A program made the translations under genes and the position numbers. Below are positions 53,116 to 63,453 of a stretch of 64,000 bases of DNA, one piece after another. The DNA is taken from NCBI GenBank assembly GCA_013314775.1, contig JABUFB010000006.1, positions 1 through 64,000 of the forward strand. Reading direction: 5' to 3'. How positions within the stretch are numbered: position 1 is the stretch's first letter; each line of letters opens with the position of its first letter. The notes under the pieces were generated by a model. That model saw only the letters and a list, made by a program, of their open reading frames with translations. It did no database searches and had not been told where the DNA came from. This DNA comes from Armatimonadota bacterium. GTDB taxonomy: Bacteria; Armatimonadota; Zipacnadia; Zipacnadales; JABUFB01.

Positions 53116-53925
53116 TCAGGCCTGCACCAGACTTGCGAGCTTCTCGGCGAGTGCTTCCGCGGCCGCGGCGGGATTCTCATCGCCGCCGGGGATTATCTCG
53201 CCGGGCTCACGAGCAGGCGGCGGGAAAATGCGGTTGACCATGGTGGGCGAACCCTTGAGCCCCAGAAGGTTTTCGTCGGCGTTGATATCAGCCTTGCCCC
53301 AGACCTCGGGCTTGTACCGCGCTGCCCGGATCATATTGGGCAGGGAGGCATAGCGGACTTCGTTCATCTCTTCCACGCAGGTGAGCAGGCAGGGGATCGG
53401 CGCCTCAATGACCTCGGTGCCCTTCTCAACCTGGCGCAGTATCCGGGCCTTTTTCGCATCCATGTCCACGGATTCAATGCCCACCGCGTATGTGATCTGC
53501 GGAATATTCAGGCGCCGTGCAAGACCCGGGCCAACCTGGGCCGTGTCGCCGTCGATGGCCTGCTTGCCGCACAGGACCATGTCCAGACCCTCTTCGTCAC
53601 GGATGCGCATGAGCGCCAGGCCGATGGTGTAACTGGTGGCCCAGGTGTCCGCGCCTGCGAAGGCACGGTCGCTAATGAGGATCCCGCGATCAGCGCCGAA
53701 GGAGATGCACTCGCGGATGACCTCCACTGCCTGCGGGGGGCCCATGCAGACCACGGTCACCTTCCCGCCGTACCGCTCTTTGAGCTGAACCGCAGCCTCG
53801 GCGGCGTGGGCATCGTAGGGGTTGAGGATCGACGGCACGCCCTCGCGAACCAGCGTATTGGTTTCGGGGTCGATGCGCACTTCGGTCGTGTCAGGCACCT
53901 GTTTGACGCAGACGGCGATTTGCAT
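53116..53925 (-). CDS. fixA: Electron-transfer flavoprotein beta subunit FixA
   Basis: 269 residues. MQIAVCVKQVPDTTEVRIDPET, NPYDAHAAEAAVQLKERYGG, VLCGKQAIDGDTAQVGPGLA and LPNMIRAARYKPE are family signatures; this subunit carries the NADH-site bifurcating FAD in such complexes. ATG 53925 has AAGAGGG upstream. Only 26 bases separate it from the metal transporter gene, so no private promoter space is obvious. Confidence 0.95.
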   Translation of the reverse strand: MQIAVCVKQVPDTTEVRIDPETNTLVREGVPSILNPYDAHAAEAAVQLKERYGGKVTVVCMGPPQAVEVIRECISFGADRGILISDRAFAGADTWATSYTIGLALMRIRDEEGLDMVLCGKQAIDGDTAQVGPGLARRLNIPQITYAVGIESVDMDAKKARILRQVEKGTEVIEAPIPCLLTCVEEMNEVRYASLPNMIRAARYKPEVWGKADINADENLLGLKGSPTMVNRIFPPPAREPGEIIPGGDENPAAAAEALAEKLASLVQA

Positions 53926-53951
53926 GTGCAGCCCTCTTGGCATGAAGGGGT

Positions 53952-54977
53952 TCAGGAACTGCTGCTCTCGTCCTTGTGATGATGCTCGTGTTCCCGGTCA
54001 CCGTGGTTGTCGTGGCCATGCACATCAGTGTGCTCGTGATCATGCCCGTGTGCGTGGACAGACTCCAGCCCGTGCCGAAAATGTCGCAGGACGCCCTCTT
54101 CGTGGGTCGGAGGCTCGCACTCGATCTGCAGCGTGGTCGCCTGGAACCCGAAGCGCTCCTGCAGAAGCTTCTCGAGCTCTTTCCGGATCCGGCTGCGCTC
54201 AGCCTCGGAATCCTCGCACACGTTCACATGGGCGCTGAGCGCAGCAAGGTTCGAGCATACGCTCCATGCGTGGAGGTGATGGACACCGAGCACACCTTCC
54301 ACAGCGCTCATTTCCTGCACTACAGTGTTCAGGTCAATCCCGGGGGGCACGCCCTCGAGCAGCACGTGTACGGATTCGAAGGTGACGCGAACCGCCCCGA
54401 CCAGGATGATCACGCCGATGCCGACGCTGATCGCCGGGTCGATGACGTGCCATCCGGTAATCGCAATGACACCCGCGCCGACCACTACACCGACGGACGC
54501 AAGGAGATCACCAACCACGTGCAGATACGCGCTGCGCAGGTTGATGTCCCCGTGGGAGTGGCCCTGCAGCCGAAAAGCCACGACCCCGTTCGCCGCCATG
54601 CCCAGCGCGGCGATGATCAGCATCTCGACGGACCGCACCTCGGGCGGTTCTTGGAAACGGACGTACGCCTCGCGCCCGATGAGGACGCAGATACCCAGCA
54701 GTGACAGGCCATTGACCAGCGCTGCAAGTATCTCGGCGCGGTGGAGCCCATAGCTGTGCCGGTCTGTGGGCGGAAGCGAGGCAAGGCGCAGGGCAAGCAG
54801 GCTCAGGGCAAGAGAGAAGACGTCGGAGAAGACGTGTCCCGCATCGCTCAAGAGCGCCAGACTGCGCGTCCACAGGCCCCCCGCGATCTCAGCCGCAAGC
54901 ACGCAGGCCGTCAGCCCCACGGCGAACCGCAGCTGACGCGCCTTCTGCTGGTCATACTCCAATTCGCACTGCTCCAT
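53952..54977 (-). CDS. Cation diffusion facilitator, zinc/divalent-metal efflux
   Basis: 341 residues with six membrane helices. The metal site is SLALLSDAGHVFSDVFSLAL (HxxxD) and SAYLHVVGDLLASVGVVVG (HxxxD). A cytoplasmic histidine-rich loop (QGHSHGD) and a very histidine-rich C-terminal tail (HAHGHDHEHTDVHGHDNHGD) follow the regulatory domain. It expels zinc or a similar metal using the proton gradient. It lies just upstream of fixA. Confidence 0.93.
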   Translation of the reverse strand: MEQCELEYDQQKARQLRFAVGLTACVLAAEIAGGLWTRSLALLSDAGHVFSDVFSLALSLLALRLASLPPTDRHSYGLHRAEILAALVNGLSLLGICVLIGREAYVRFQEPPEVRSVEMLIIAALGMAANGVVAFRLQGHSHGDINLRSAYLHVVGDLLASVGVVVGAGVIAITGWHVIDPAISVGIGVIILVGAVRVTFESVHVLLEGVPPGIDLNTVVQEMSAVEGVLGVHHLHAWSVCSNLAALSAHVNVCEDSEAERSRIRKELEKLLQERFGFQATTLQIECEPPTHEEGVLRHFRHGLESVHAHGHDHEHTDVHGHDNHGDREHEHHHKDESSSS

Positions 54978-54991
54978 AGCGGCCAGACGCT

Positions 54992-55020
54992 ATTGTATCC
55001 ACAAATGCCGCTGGGCGCAA
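54992..55020 (-). promoter_or_regulatory. Promoter of the CDF transporter (and possibly fixABCX)
   Basis: Leftward TTGCGC (complement of 55015-55020) and TACAAT (complement of 54992-54997), 17-base spacer, about 15 bases before the ATG at 54977. Confidence 0.6.
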
Positions 55021-55117
55021 TTGCGAGGGTAAGGCAAAACGCAGGGGTATGAGAGTCAGGGCCCTCACGGGTGCCGGCCAGTCCATGCACACCGGACCGA
55101 ACGTGGCCCGACGGCAA

Positions 55118-55405
55118 TCAGTGGGGCGTGGGGGCGACGGTCGGCTCACTCGCGAGGTCATCTGCCAGCACGGTCACGCCCTGGCCAGTGACCTCGAGGA
55201 CTCCGCCGGAGACTACGAAAGCAACCTGCTGGCGATCGGGCAGCGTGATGGTCAGGTCGCCCTTGCCCAATGCGGCGATGAGCGGCGCGTGACCGGGTCG
55301 CACACCAAAGTAGCCCTCGACTCCCGGAGCGCGGAGGGAGTACACCGGGCGATCAAACTGCACGCCCTCCTGGGTGATTATCTGCAGGCGATACGAGGTT
55401 GCCAT
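55118..55405 (-). CDS. atpC: ATP synthase epsilon subunit, short form
   Basis: 95 residues. The N-terminal beta-sandwich is complete (LQIITQEGVQFDRPVYSLRAPG, GYFGVRPGHAPLIAAL, VAFVVSGGVLEVTGQGVTVLAD). The C-terminal helical hairpin (roughly residues 90-135 in E. coli) that can inhibit the enzyme is missing. It is the last gene of the operon, four bases after atpD. Confidence 0.93.
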   Translation of the reverse strand: MATSYRLQIITQEGVQFDRPVYSLRAPGVEGYFGVRPGHAPLIAALGKGDLTITLPDRQQVAFVVSGGVLEVTGQGVTVLADDLASEPTVAPTPH

Positions 55406-55409
55406 AGGG

Positions 55410-57738
<2,329 letters not shown>

Positions 57739-57774
57739 GGCTCAATCCAATGGCCGCCGAAGCGGTGACGGTGT

Positions 57775-59331
57775 TCAGGCCAGACGGCAAACCGCACCCG
57801 TGGACGTGTCTACGGGCTCTTCACGGATGATGAAATGATCCTTCGCCTCGCCAATCGCTTTGGCGAGAAGCCCGGCCATCTCGTCGCTTAGCGCGCCGGT
57901 CTCGTGCATGTAATGGGCGATCTGCGGATAATTCTCGTGTACGAACTGGATCATTCGCGGTTCGAATGCCCTGATCAGCTCACGCGGTACGTCCCGATAG
58001 TGCCCCTGGGCTCCCGCGAAGATCGCGATGGTCTGGTCCACCACGGACATAGGCGCGTACTGGTCCTGCTTGAGGATTTCGACCATGCGGTCGCCGCGGT
58101 CAAGGATGGCCCGGGTCTCCTCATCGAGGTCCGAGGCGAACTGCGCGAAGGCCTCATATTCGCGGTACGATGCGAGGTCCAATTTCAGGCGACCGGCAAC
58201 CGACTTCATCATCTTCGTCTGGGCGGCCGAGCCTACGCGCGAGACGGATCGGCCCACATCGATGGCCGGACGGATGCCCTGGTGGAACAGGTCGGACTCA
58301 AGATAGATCTGCCCATCGGTGATGGAGATCACGTTGGTCGGGATATACGCTGAGAAGTCCCCTTCCTGGGTCTCAACGATGGGCAGGGCGGTGAGTGAGC
58401 CGCCCCCAAGCTCGTCATTGAGTTTGCAGGCGCGCTCAAGCAACCGGGAATGCAGGTTGAAGATGTCTCCCGGAAACGCCTCACGGCCCGGTGGACGGCG
58501 CAGGAGCAGGGAGACCTCACGGTACGCCACTGCTTGCTTGGATAGGTCATCGTAGACAACCAGCGCGTGACCGCCGTTGTCCCGCACGTACTCGCCGATG
58601 GCGCAGCCGGCATAGGGGGCGATATACTGCAGCGCTGCCGGGTCACTGGCTGTGGCGGAGACGATGCAGGTGTAATCCATCGCGCCCTCGCGGCGCAGCA
58701 CTTCGGCCACCCGGGCCACCGTGGACTGTTTCTGGCCGATGGCGACGTACACGCACTTCACGCCAGTGTCGCGCTGGTTGATGATGGCATCCAGCGCGAT
58801 CGCGGTCTTTCCGGTCTGGCGGTCGCCGATGATCAACTCGCGCTGTCCCCGGCCGATGGGCGTCATGGAGTCGATAGCCTTGATCCCCGTATGGAGGGGC
58901 TCGAAGACCGGCTGGCGTTCAACCACACCAGGAGCTTTGACATCAATGCGGGCGGTGAGATCAGACTCGATCGGGCCGAGATCATCCAGCGGCTCACCCA
59001 GGGGGTTCACCACACGGCCGAAGAGAGCCTCGCCCACTTTCGTCTCGGCAATGCGCCCCGTAGCCTGCACGCGGGCGCCTTCTTCAATGCCGACGTCCGG
59101 TCCGAGCAGAATGCAGCCGACATTATCCTCCTCGAGGTTCAGGGCGATGCCCATCACCCCGCCGGGGAACTCAACCAGTTCGGAGACCATGACGTCATCC
59201 AGCCCGTAGACGCGGGCGATACCGTCCCCGACCTGCAGGACAATGCCCACCCGCTCCATGCTGAGCCGGGACTGATAGCGTTCGATCTCCTCACGGAGTA
59301 CCGCTGAGACTTCCTCTGCGCGCAGAGGCAA
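57775..59331 (-). CDS. atpA: ATP synthase subunit alpha
   Basis: 518 residues, non-catalytic nucleotide-binding subunit. Walker [50 protein letters not shown] and the [18 protein letters not shown] arginine-finger region are all present. Normal length. Confidence 0.98.
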   Translation of the reverse strand: MPLRAEEVSAVLREEIERYQSRLSMERVGIVLQVGDGIARVYGLDDVMVSELVEFPGGVMGIALNLEEDNVGCILLGPDVGIEEGARVQATGRIAETKVGEALFGRVVNPLGEPLDDLGPIESDLTARIDVKAPGVVERQPVFEPLHTGIKAIDSMTPIGRGQRELIIGDRQTGKTAIALDAIINQRDTGVKCVYVAIGQKQSTVARVAEVLRREGAMDYTCIVSATASDPAALQYIAPYAGCAIGEYVRDNGGHALVVYDDLSKQAVAYREVSLLLRRPPGREAFPGDIFNLHSRLLERACKLNDELGGGSLTALPIVETQEGDFSAYIPTNVISITDGQIYLESDLFHQGIRPAIDVGRSVSRVGSAAQTKMMKSVAGRLKLDLASYREYEAFAQFASDLDEETRAILDRGDRMVEILKQDQYAPMSVVDQTIAIFAGAQGHYRDVPRELIRAFEPRMIQFVHENYPQIAHYMHETGALSDEMAGLLAKAIGEAKDHFIIREEPVDTSTGAVCRLA

Positions 59332-59369
59332 CTGGAATCACCTCGGGACAATCAGGCGGATGCGGGCGG

Positions 59370-59930
59370 TCAGTCACCCGATGCGAGCGCCGGTTTCGCT
59401 GACACTTGCTCGGCTAATCGGGTCAAGTGCCCCGCGAGGGAGCCGTCGATCAGGCGGCCAGCCATGCGGATGCGCGCGCCACCAATCACCTCAGGTATCA
59501 GGTGGTACTCGGTAACCACCGGGGCGCGAACAAGTCGGGACAGGGCAAGTTCGAGCCGCTCCTTCTGCGCGCTGTCGGGCTCCCAGGCCACTTCCACGTG
59601 AGCCCGGACAACGCCGCGCGCAGCGTCCGTAAGGGCGGCGAAGGCGTCTGCGGCCCCCTTGAGAACCTCGGTGCGTTTCTTCTCGAGCAGCACCGAAATG
59701 AGGCCCCGCACGATCTCGCTGGGCGGATTCCCGGCGATGCGCTCGAGAATCTCGGTCTTCTCTTTCGGCGTGATTTCTGGGTGACGAAGCACTCCCTGTA
59801 GCCGCGGGTCGCTGTTGATCGCCAGCTGGAGCCGGGCTAGTTCCTCGCCCACCATCTCCACCTGTGCGCTCTTGACGGACAGATCATAGACCGCCGCGAT
59901 GTAGCGCCGGATGAGGGTGTGGTCAATCAT
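59370..59930 (-). CDS. atpH: ATP synthase subunit delta
   Basis: 186 residues of the OSCP/delta family, linking F1 to the b stalk. RYIAAVYDLSVKSAQVEMVGEELARL and RHPEITPKEKTEILERI match the N-domain; VTEYHLIPEVIGGARIRM-like residues end the C-domain (LIPEVIGGARIRMAGRLIDG). Its start abuts the stop of atpF. Confidence 0.94.
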   Translation of the reverse strand: MIDHTLIRRYIAAVYDLSVKSAQVEMVGEELARLQLAINSDPRLQGVLRHPEITPKEKTEILERIAGNPPSEIVRGLISVLLEKKRTEVLKGAADAFAALTDAARGVVRAHVEVAWEPDSAQKERLELALSRLVRAPVVTEYHLIPEVIGGARIRMAGRLIDGSLAGHLTRLAEQVSAKPALASGD

Positions 59931-60454
59931 CAGCCGTCACGCTGCTCGGCAGCCAGGCGCTCCACATCGGCGATAAACTCGTCGATGAGTGCGCGGTGCC
60001 GCTGTTCATTGAGGGCCTGGCGAAGCACGGACCGGCACATGCGGACCGAGGTCTCGCAGACCTGGTCGCGCAGTTCCGTGGCCGCTTGCTGGCGGTCGCG
60101 GTCGATGGCGGCCCGAGCGGTGCGCTCTGCGTCCCGGGACTGCTCGCGGGCCATGCGCACCATTTCCTCAGCCTTGCTCTGGGCCTCGCGCGCGAGTTCC
60201 GCGGCGCTCTCCTCGGCTTGCCGAACCAGGCCCTCGCGCTGCGAACGAATGTCCTCCAGTTCGCGAGCAGCGGCCTCGCGGCTCTCCTCGGCAGCATCAA
60301 GATCGCTTGCGATCTTGCGCTTGCGCTGCTCGATGAAAGCCCCGATGGGCTGGAACATGATTCGGCGCATGAGCCAAAGCAGGATGACAAAGCCGGTGAT
60401 ATTGACCACCAGCACGCCCGGCTCTATGCCCAGGTCATGCAGTATGGATGCCAT
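59930..60454 (-). CDS. atpF: ATP synthase subunit b
   Basis: 174 residues: an N-terminal membrane helix (GVLVVNITGFVILLWLMRRIM) and a long charged coiled coil (AAEESREAAARELEDIRSQ). It forms the peripheral stalk. Its last base overlaps the first base of atpH, showing translational coupling. One b gene only, so it acts as a homodimer. Confidence 0.95.
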   Translation of the reverse strand: MASILHDLGIEPGVLVVNITGFVILLWLMRRIMFQPIGAFIEQRKRKIASDLDAAEESREAAARELEDIRSQREGLVRQAEESAAELAREAQSKAEEMVRMAREQSRDAERTARAAIDRDRQQAATELRDQVCETSVRMCRSVLRQALNEQRHRALIDEFIADVERLAAEQRDG

Positions 60455-60528
60455 GGTTTAGACACCAGCCATCAGGACATCGGGATGGCCCGGCAGCTCG
60501 CCCGGGCCGAACCGTCACGCGGGTCTGA

Positions 60529-60798
60529 CTAGTTGCCGCCCATTGCCTGCACAACGTCCATGACCGCCGGAAGCTTGCCATAGAGCATGAAGAAAATGAG
60601 CAACGCGTAGATGACAAGGGATTCGATGAGCGACAGGGACAGAATCAGGGCGAAGCGGATGTCGCCGGCTGCGTCGGGCTGGCGCGAAATGCCTTCCATC
60701 GCCGCGGCCGCGGCCCTTCCCTGCGCCAGACCGGCGCCGATGACTGCGATCGGCAGTCCGAGCCCGACAGCGAGAGCCAGTGCTGCACCGTAGATCAT
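60529..60798 (-). CDS. atpE: ATP synthase subunit c, sodium-type ligands
   Basis: 89 residues with two membrane helices and the polar loop RQP. Helix 1 has GAGLAQG with Gln 26; helix 2 has LIESLVIYALL with Glu 59, Ser 60 and Tyr 64. In Ilyobacter tartaricus the sodium site uses Gln 32, Glu 65, Ser 66, Thr 67 and Tyr 70. All but the Thr (here Leu 61) are kept, so sodium coupling is plausible though not shown. Confidence 0.96.
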   Translation of the reverse strand: MIYGAALALAVGLGLPIAVIGAGLAQGRAAAAAMEGISRQPDAAGDIRFALILSLSLIESLVIYALLIFFMLYGKLPAVMDVVQAMGGN

Positions 60799-60869
60799 TT
60801 GAGGCCTCCCTCAGTGTCTTTGCCGGGCGCGGGCCCGGTGCTGTGGATATCAGATTCACCGGACCGCGG

Positions 60870-61637
60870 TCAGGCCGCCTCCGGACTGTGCTCGTGACCG
60901 TGGGCATCGCCATGGTCGTCGCCGTGCCCCGCTGTCGCACCGGCGATGTACGCCGCCGATAGCATCATGAACACCAGCGCCTGTACGAAGCTCACGAAGA
61001 TATGGAACAACACCATCGGGAAATGCAGCGGAATCGGGATGTAGATCTTCGCGTAAATCGCAGCCGCCATCAGCAAGAGTTGGGCGATAATCACATCTTC
61101 CCCGAAAATGTTGCCGAAAAGTCGCACGGCCAGGGACAGCGGCCGTGCGAGCTCACCGATCACGTGAATCGGGATATTCAAGAGAAACAGGGCCTTCGGC
61201 TCGCCCACGAAATGCATCAGATACCTGATTCCCTGGCTCTTGAAACCGCAATACTGCACGTAGACGATTGTTGTCAGAGACAGGGCGAAGGTCATGTTCA
61301 GCGACGCTGTGGGCGAAAGAAACCCGGGGACCACGCCCAGAAGATTGAGGGCCGTGATGTAGATAAAGAGCGTCCCCAGGAAGGGCGCGTACTTCGCGCC
61401 GCCGGGCCCGATGACATCCTCGCAGAAGCCCACGAAGCTCTCATAGGCCCATTCCCAGAAAATCTGGCCGCCGCTTGTCGGGCGAAGGCGCAGGTTCCGC
61501 GTGCCCACCCGGACGAAGATGACCACACAGAGAAGAACCATCAGAGCCGTGATGGAATTCGCATCCAGGATATGCCTGAGCGATTCCGGCTCCAGGTGAA
61601 CGATCGCGTTGATCCACGTACCCGGGTGTTCATGCAT
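60870..61637 (-). CDS. atpB: ATP synthase subunit a
   Basis: 255 residues with five to six membrane helices. The essential arginine is in LSLAVRLFGNIFGED. FLFLNIPIHVIGE-type residues and FVSFVQALVFMMLSAAYI form the C-terminal helices. The tail is histidine/aspartate-rich (HGDDHGDAHGHEH), which is unusual and could bind metal. 71 bases separate it from atpE. Confidence 0.96.
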   Translation of the reverse strand: MHEHPGTWINAIVHLEPESLRHILDANSITALMVLLCVVIFVRVGTRNLRLRPTSGGQIFWEWAYESFVGFCEDVIGPGGAKYAPFLGTLFIYITALNLLGVVPGFLSPTASLNMTFALSLTTIVYVQYCGFKSQGIRYLMHFVGEPKALFLLNIPIHVIGELARPLSLAVRLFGNIFGEDVIIAQLLLMAAAIYAKIYIPIPLHFPMVLFHIFVSFVQALVFMMLSAAYIAGATAGHGDDHGDAHGHEHSPEAA

Positions 61638-61687
61638 ACGAGTTCATTATTGCGCAGGTGTCGCCAATCTTTAGCGATCGGCGCGAT

Positions 61688-62089
61688 CTAGCCCCGTCCG
61701 GTGTCGCGTGTACGCCTTGAGCCTGCGATCTCCCCGGCCAGCGCTACGAGCATCAGGACAACCATCGGCAGCGTATACCCCGCCGCCAGAACCGGCAGGG
61801 CCGCCTCACTCAGCTGCGTCGCGCCCCAGAAGGCCAGTCCGGCAATGAGGAGCTTGGCGACGTACAGTGCGGTCGCCCGCACCTTGCGCCAGCGCGATGC
61901 AACACCGGGTCGCGAGCGCTGAACGGTTCGGGCCGTGATGCCGATGAACGCGACACCGAGTGCGGCACCCACGAGAAGCATGGCCGGAGCGTAGGGGTCG
62001 AAGCGGACGATGAGCGCGGCGACCACGGCGAGGGCGGCGGTTATCTGGCAGGTGCGCTTCAGGATGTGCCGCGTCCGGGCTTCGTCCAA
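61688..62089 (-). CDS. atpI: ATP synthase subunit I (AtpI-like)
   Basis: 133 residues, four predicted membrane helices (ITAALAVVAALIV, MLLVGAALGVAFIGITA, VAKLLIAGLAFWGA, LPMVVLMLVALAGEIAG). AtpI helps assemble the c ring. Position between atpZ and atpB is the standard one. Confidence 0.82.
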   Translation of the reverse strand: MDEARTRHILKRTCQITAALAVVAALIVRFDPYAPAMLLVGAALGVAFIGITARTVQRSRPGVASRWRKVRATALYVAKLLIAGLAFWGATQLSEAALPVLAAGYTLPMVVLMLVALAGEIAGSRRTRDTGRG

Positions 62090-62095
62090 AGCCCG

Positions 62096-62317
62096 TCACC
62101 CCTTCTGGATGGCCCGGAGCAGTTCGCGGAATCCGGCGATTGCACCCAGCAAAAAACCGACCACAGTGAAGGCCGGCTCTGCATCGAATCGTCTGTCCAG
62201 CCACATCCCCGCGCCGGTTCCGATGGCGATGCAAAAGGCGAGCGTCAAACCGACAACGCTCATCTTCAGCGCGTCTGCCCAAGCCCGCCGATCGCCCGTC
62301 ACGAAGACCACCGCCAC
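62096..62317 (-). CDS. atpZ: AtpZ-family small membrane protein
   Basis: 73 residues. Two helices, MSVVGLTLAFCIAIGTGAGMWLDRRF and FTVVGFLLGAIAGFRELLRA, match the AtpZ family (proposed magnesium/calcium channel partner of AtpI). GTG 62317 is the longest start, but the predicted transcription start is at about 62319, so the message would be leaderless. GTG 62302 is an alternative. Confidence 0.8.
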   Translation of the reverse strand: MAVVFVTGDRRAWADALKMSVVGLTLAFCIAIGTGAGMWLDRRFDAEPAFTVVGFLLGAIAGFRELLRAIQKG

Positions 62318-62325
62318 AGAGCCGG

Positions 62326-62354
62326 AGTGTAAATGTGGCCAAATCGGTTGTCAA
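62326..62354 (-). promoter_or_regulatory. Promoter of the atp operon
   Basis: Leftward TTGACA (complement of 62349-62354) and TACACT (complement of 62326-62331), 17-base spacer. The predicted start falls two or so bases before the first possible atpZ codon. Confidence 0.65.
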
Positions 62355-62444
62355 GGCCGGCGCCGCGCGGTCAATATACTGATTATAACCAATTGGCTCC
62401 TGTGAACGCGGCGAGTGTACTCCTCGGGATGCCGATTGTCAAGG

Positions 62445-62473
62445 TTGAAAAGAGTGCATCATTGTAATAACAT
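62445..62473 (+). promoter_or_regulatory. Promoter of the GntR-family gene
   Basis: TTGAAA (62445-62450) and TAACAT (62468-62473), 17-base spacer, about 60 bases before the GTG 62539. It faces away from the atp promoter. Confidence 0.5.
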
Positions 62474-62494
62474 AATGACCGCGCTCGGACTGAT

Positions 62495-62513
62495 TTCCCG
62501 GGTGCCCGGGGAA
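62495..62513. promoter_or_regulatory. Inverted repeat downstream of the gntR promoter
   Basis: TTCCCGGG-TG-CCCGGGGAA is a near-perfect palindrome lying about 15 bases after the predicted transcription start. It is a candidate operator for autoregulation by the GntR protein. Confidence 0.35.
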
Positions 62514-62538
62514 CTTCCCGAATTATGGCGGATCTTAC

Positions 62539-63348
62539 GTGAACTCTGAAGGGGCTGCGCACCCGCGCCGCACCAATGCTATGGCCGAGATAAGCCTCCA
62601 CAAGCTGCCTCCGGGCGAAAATACCCCGCTTTATGCCCAGATCATGGGCATACTCGAGCAGGAGATCCGCTCGGGCCGTCTCAAGCCGGGCGACCAACTC
62701 CCGACCCAGGAGGCCCTTGCACAGCATTTCGAGGTCAGCCTGGCGCCGGTAAAGCAGGCTCTGCGAGAGCTTGAGGAGCGCGGGGTCATTGCCACACGCC
62801 AGGGACGGGGGACGTACATCCTTGATGCGACTCCTCTCAGCGAGGAGATCATCGACGCCAACCGAATCCCCAACTTCACGCGGGACATGACCGAGATGGG
62901 CCGCGAACCCTCATCGCGGGTCCTATCCATCGAGGAGGCGGCAGCCCGCGACGAGCCCCAGGCAGCCTCCGAGCTCAAGCTCCATGCCCGCGAGAAGCTG
63001 GTCCGGATCGAGCGCGTCAGACTCGCGGACGGCAAGCCGCTTTGTCTCCAGACCTGCTTCTTCCCGCACAGCCGTGTCACGGGAATTGTTGAGCGCGGGC
63101 TAAGAGACGGGGAGTCGTTGACGTCAGTGCTTCAGGGGGAGTACGGTATCACCATCGCGGTTGCACGTCAGACCATCTCGGCGACCGCGGCGACAGATCG
63201 CGATGCCCGGGAGCTCCAAATCACCCCCGGCGCGCCAATGCTCCTGGTGGAAAGAACGTCCTTCCTGAGCACCAGCGAACCCGTGGAGTTCCTGGTGGAC
63301 CGGCGCGTACCTGACTTCAGCTTTATGGTTTGGCTCAGGCGCAAGTAG
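62539..63348 (+). CDS. GntR/HutC-family transcriptional regulator
   Basis: 269 residues from GTG 62539, or 255 from ATG 62581. The N-terminal winged helix has PLYAQIMGILEQEIRSGRLKPGDQLPTQEALAQHFEVS and RELEERGVIATRQGRGTYI. The C-terminal UTRA ligand domain (LVRIERVRLADGKPLCLQTCFF, PMLLVERTSFLSTSEPVEFLVD) binds a small effector, often a sugar phosphate or amino-acid derivative. Divergent from the atp operon. Confidence 0.92.
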   Translation: MNSEGAAHPRRTNAMAEISLHKLPPGENTPLYAQIMGILEQEIRSGRLKPGDQLPTQEALAQHFEVSLAPVKQALRELEERGVIATRQGRGTYILDATPLSEEIIDANRIPNFTRDMTEMGREPSSRVLSIEEAAARDEPQAASELKLHAREKLVRIERVRLADGKPLCLQTCFFPHSRVTGIVERGLRDGESLTSVLQGEYGITIAVARQTISATAATDRDARELQITPGAPMLLVERTSFLSTSEPVEFLVDRRVPDFSFMVWLRRK

Positions 63349-63372
63349 GATAACAATAAACTGGTACCCTTG

Positions 63373-63421
63373 GCGGAGTGAGGAATCGCTGGAGCTGTGG
63401 CCGGGGCCTGACTCACTCCGC
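63373..63421 (+). terminator. Inverted repeat after the GntR gene
   Basis: A perfect 10-bp pair, GCGGAGTGAG (63373-63382) and CTCACTCCGC (63412-63421), encloses 29 bases containing a smaller GGCC-rich fold. It may terminate the GntR transcript or regulate the stress-protein gene. No T-run. Confidence 0.35.
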
Positions 63422-63453
63422 GTCTTCGCCATTGCTCAAGGCCCCCGAACGAG

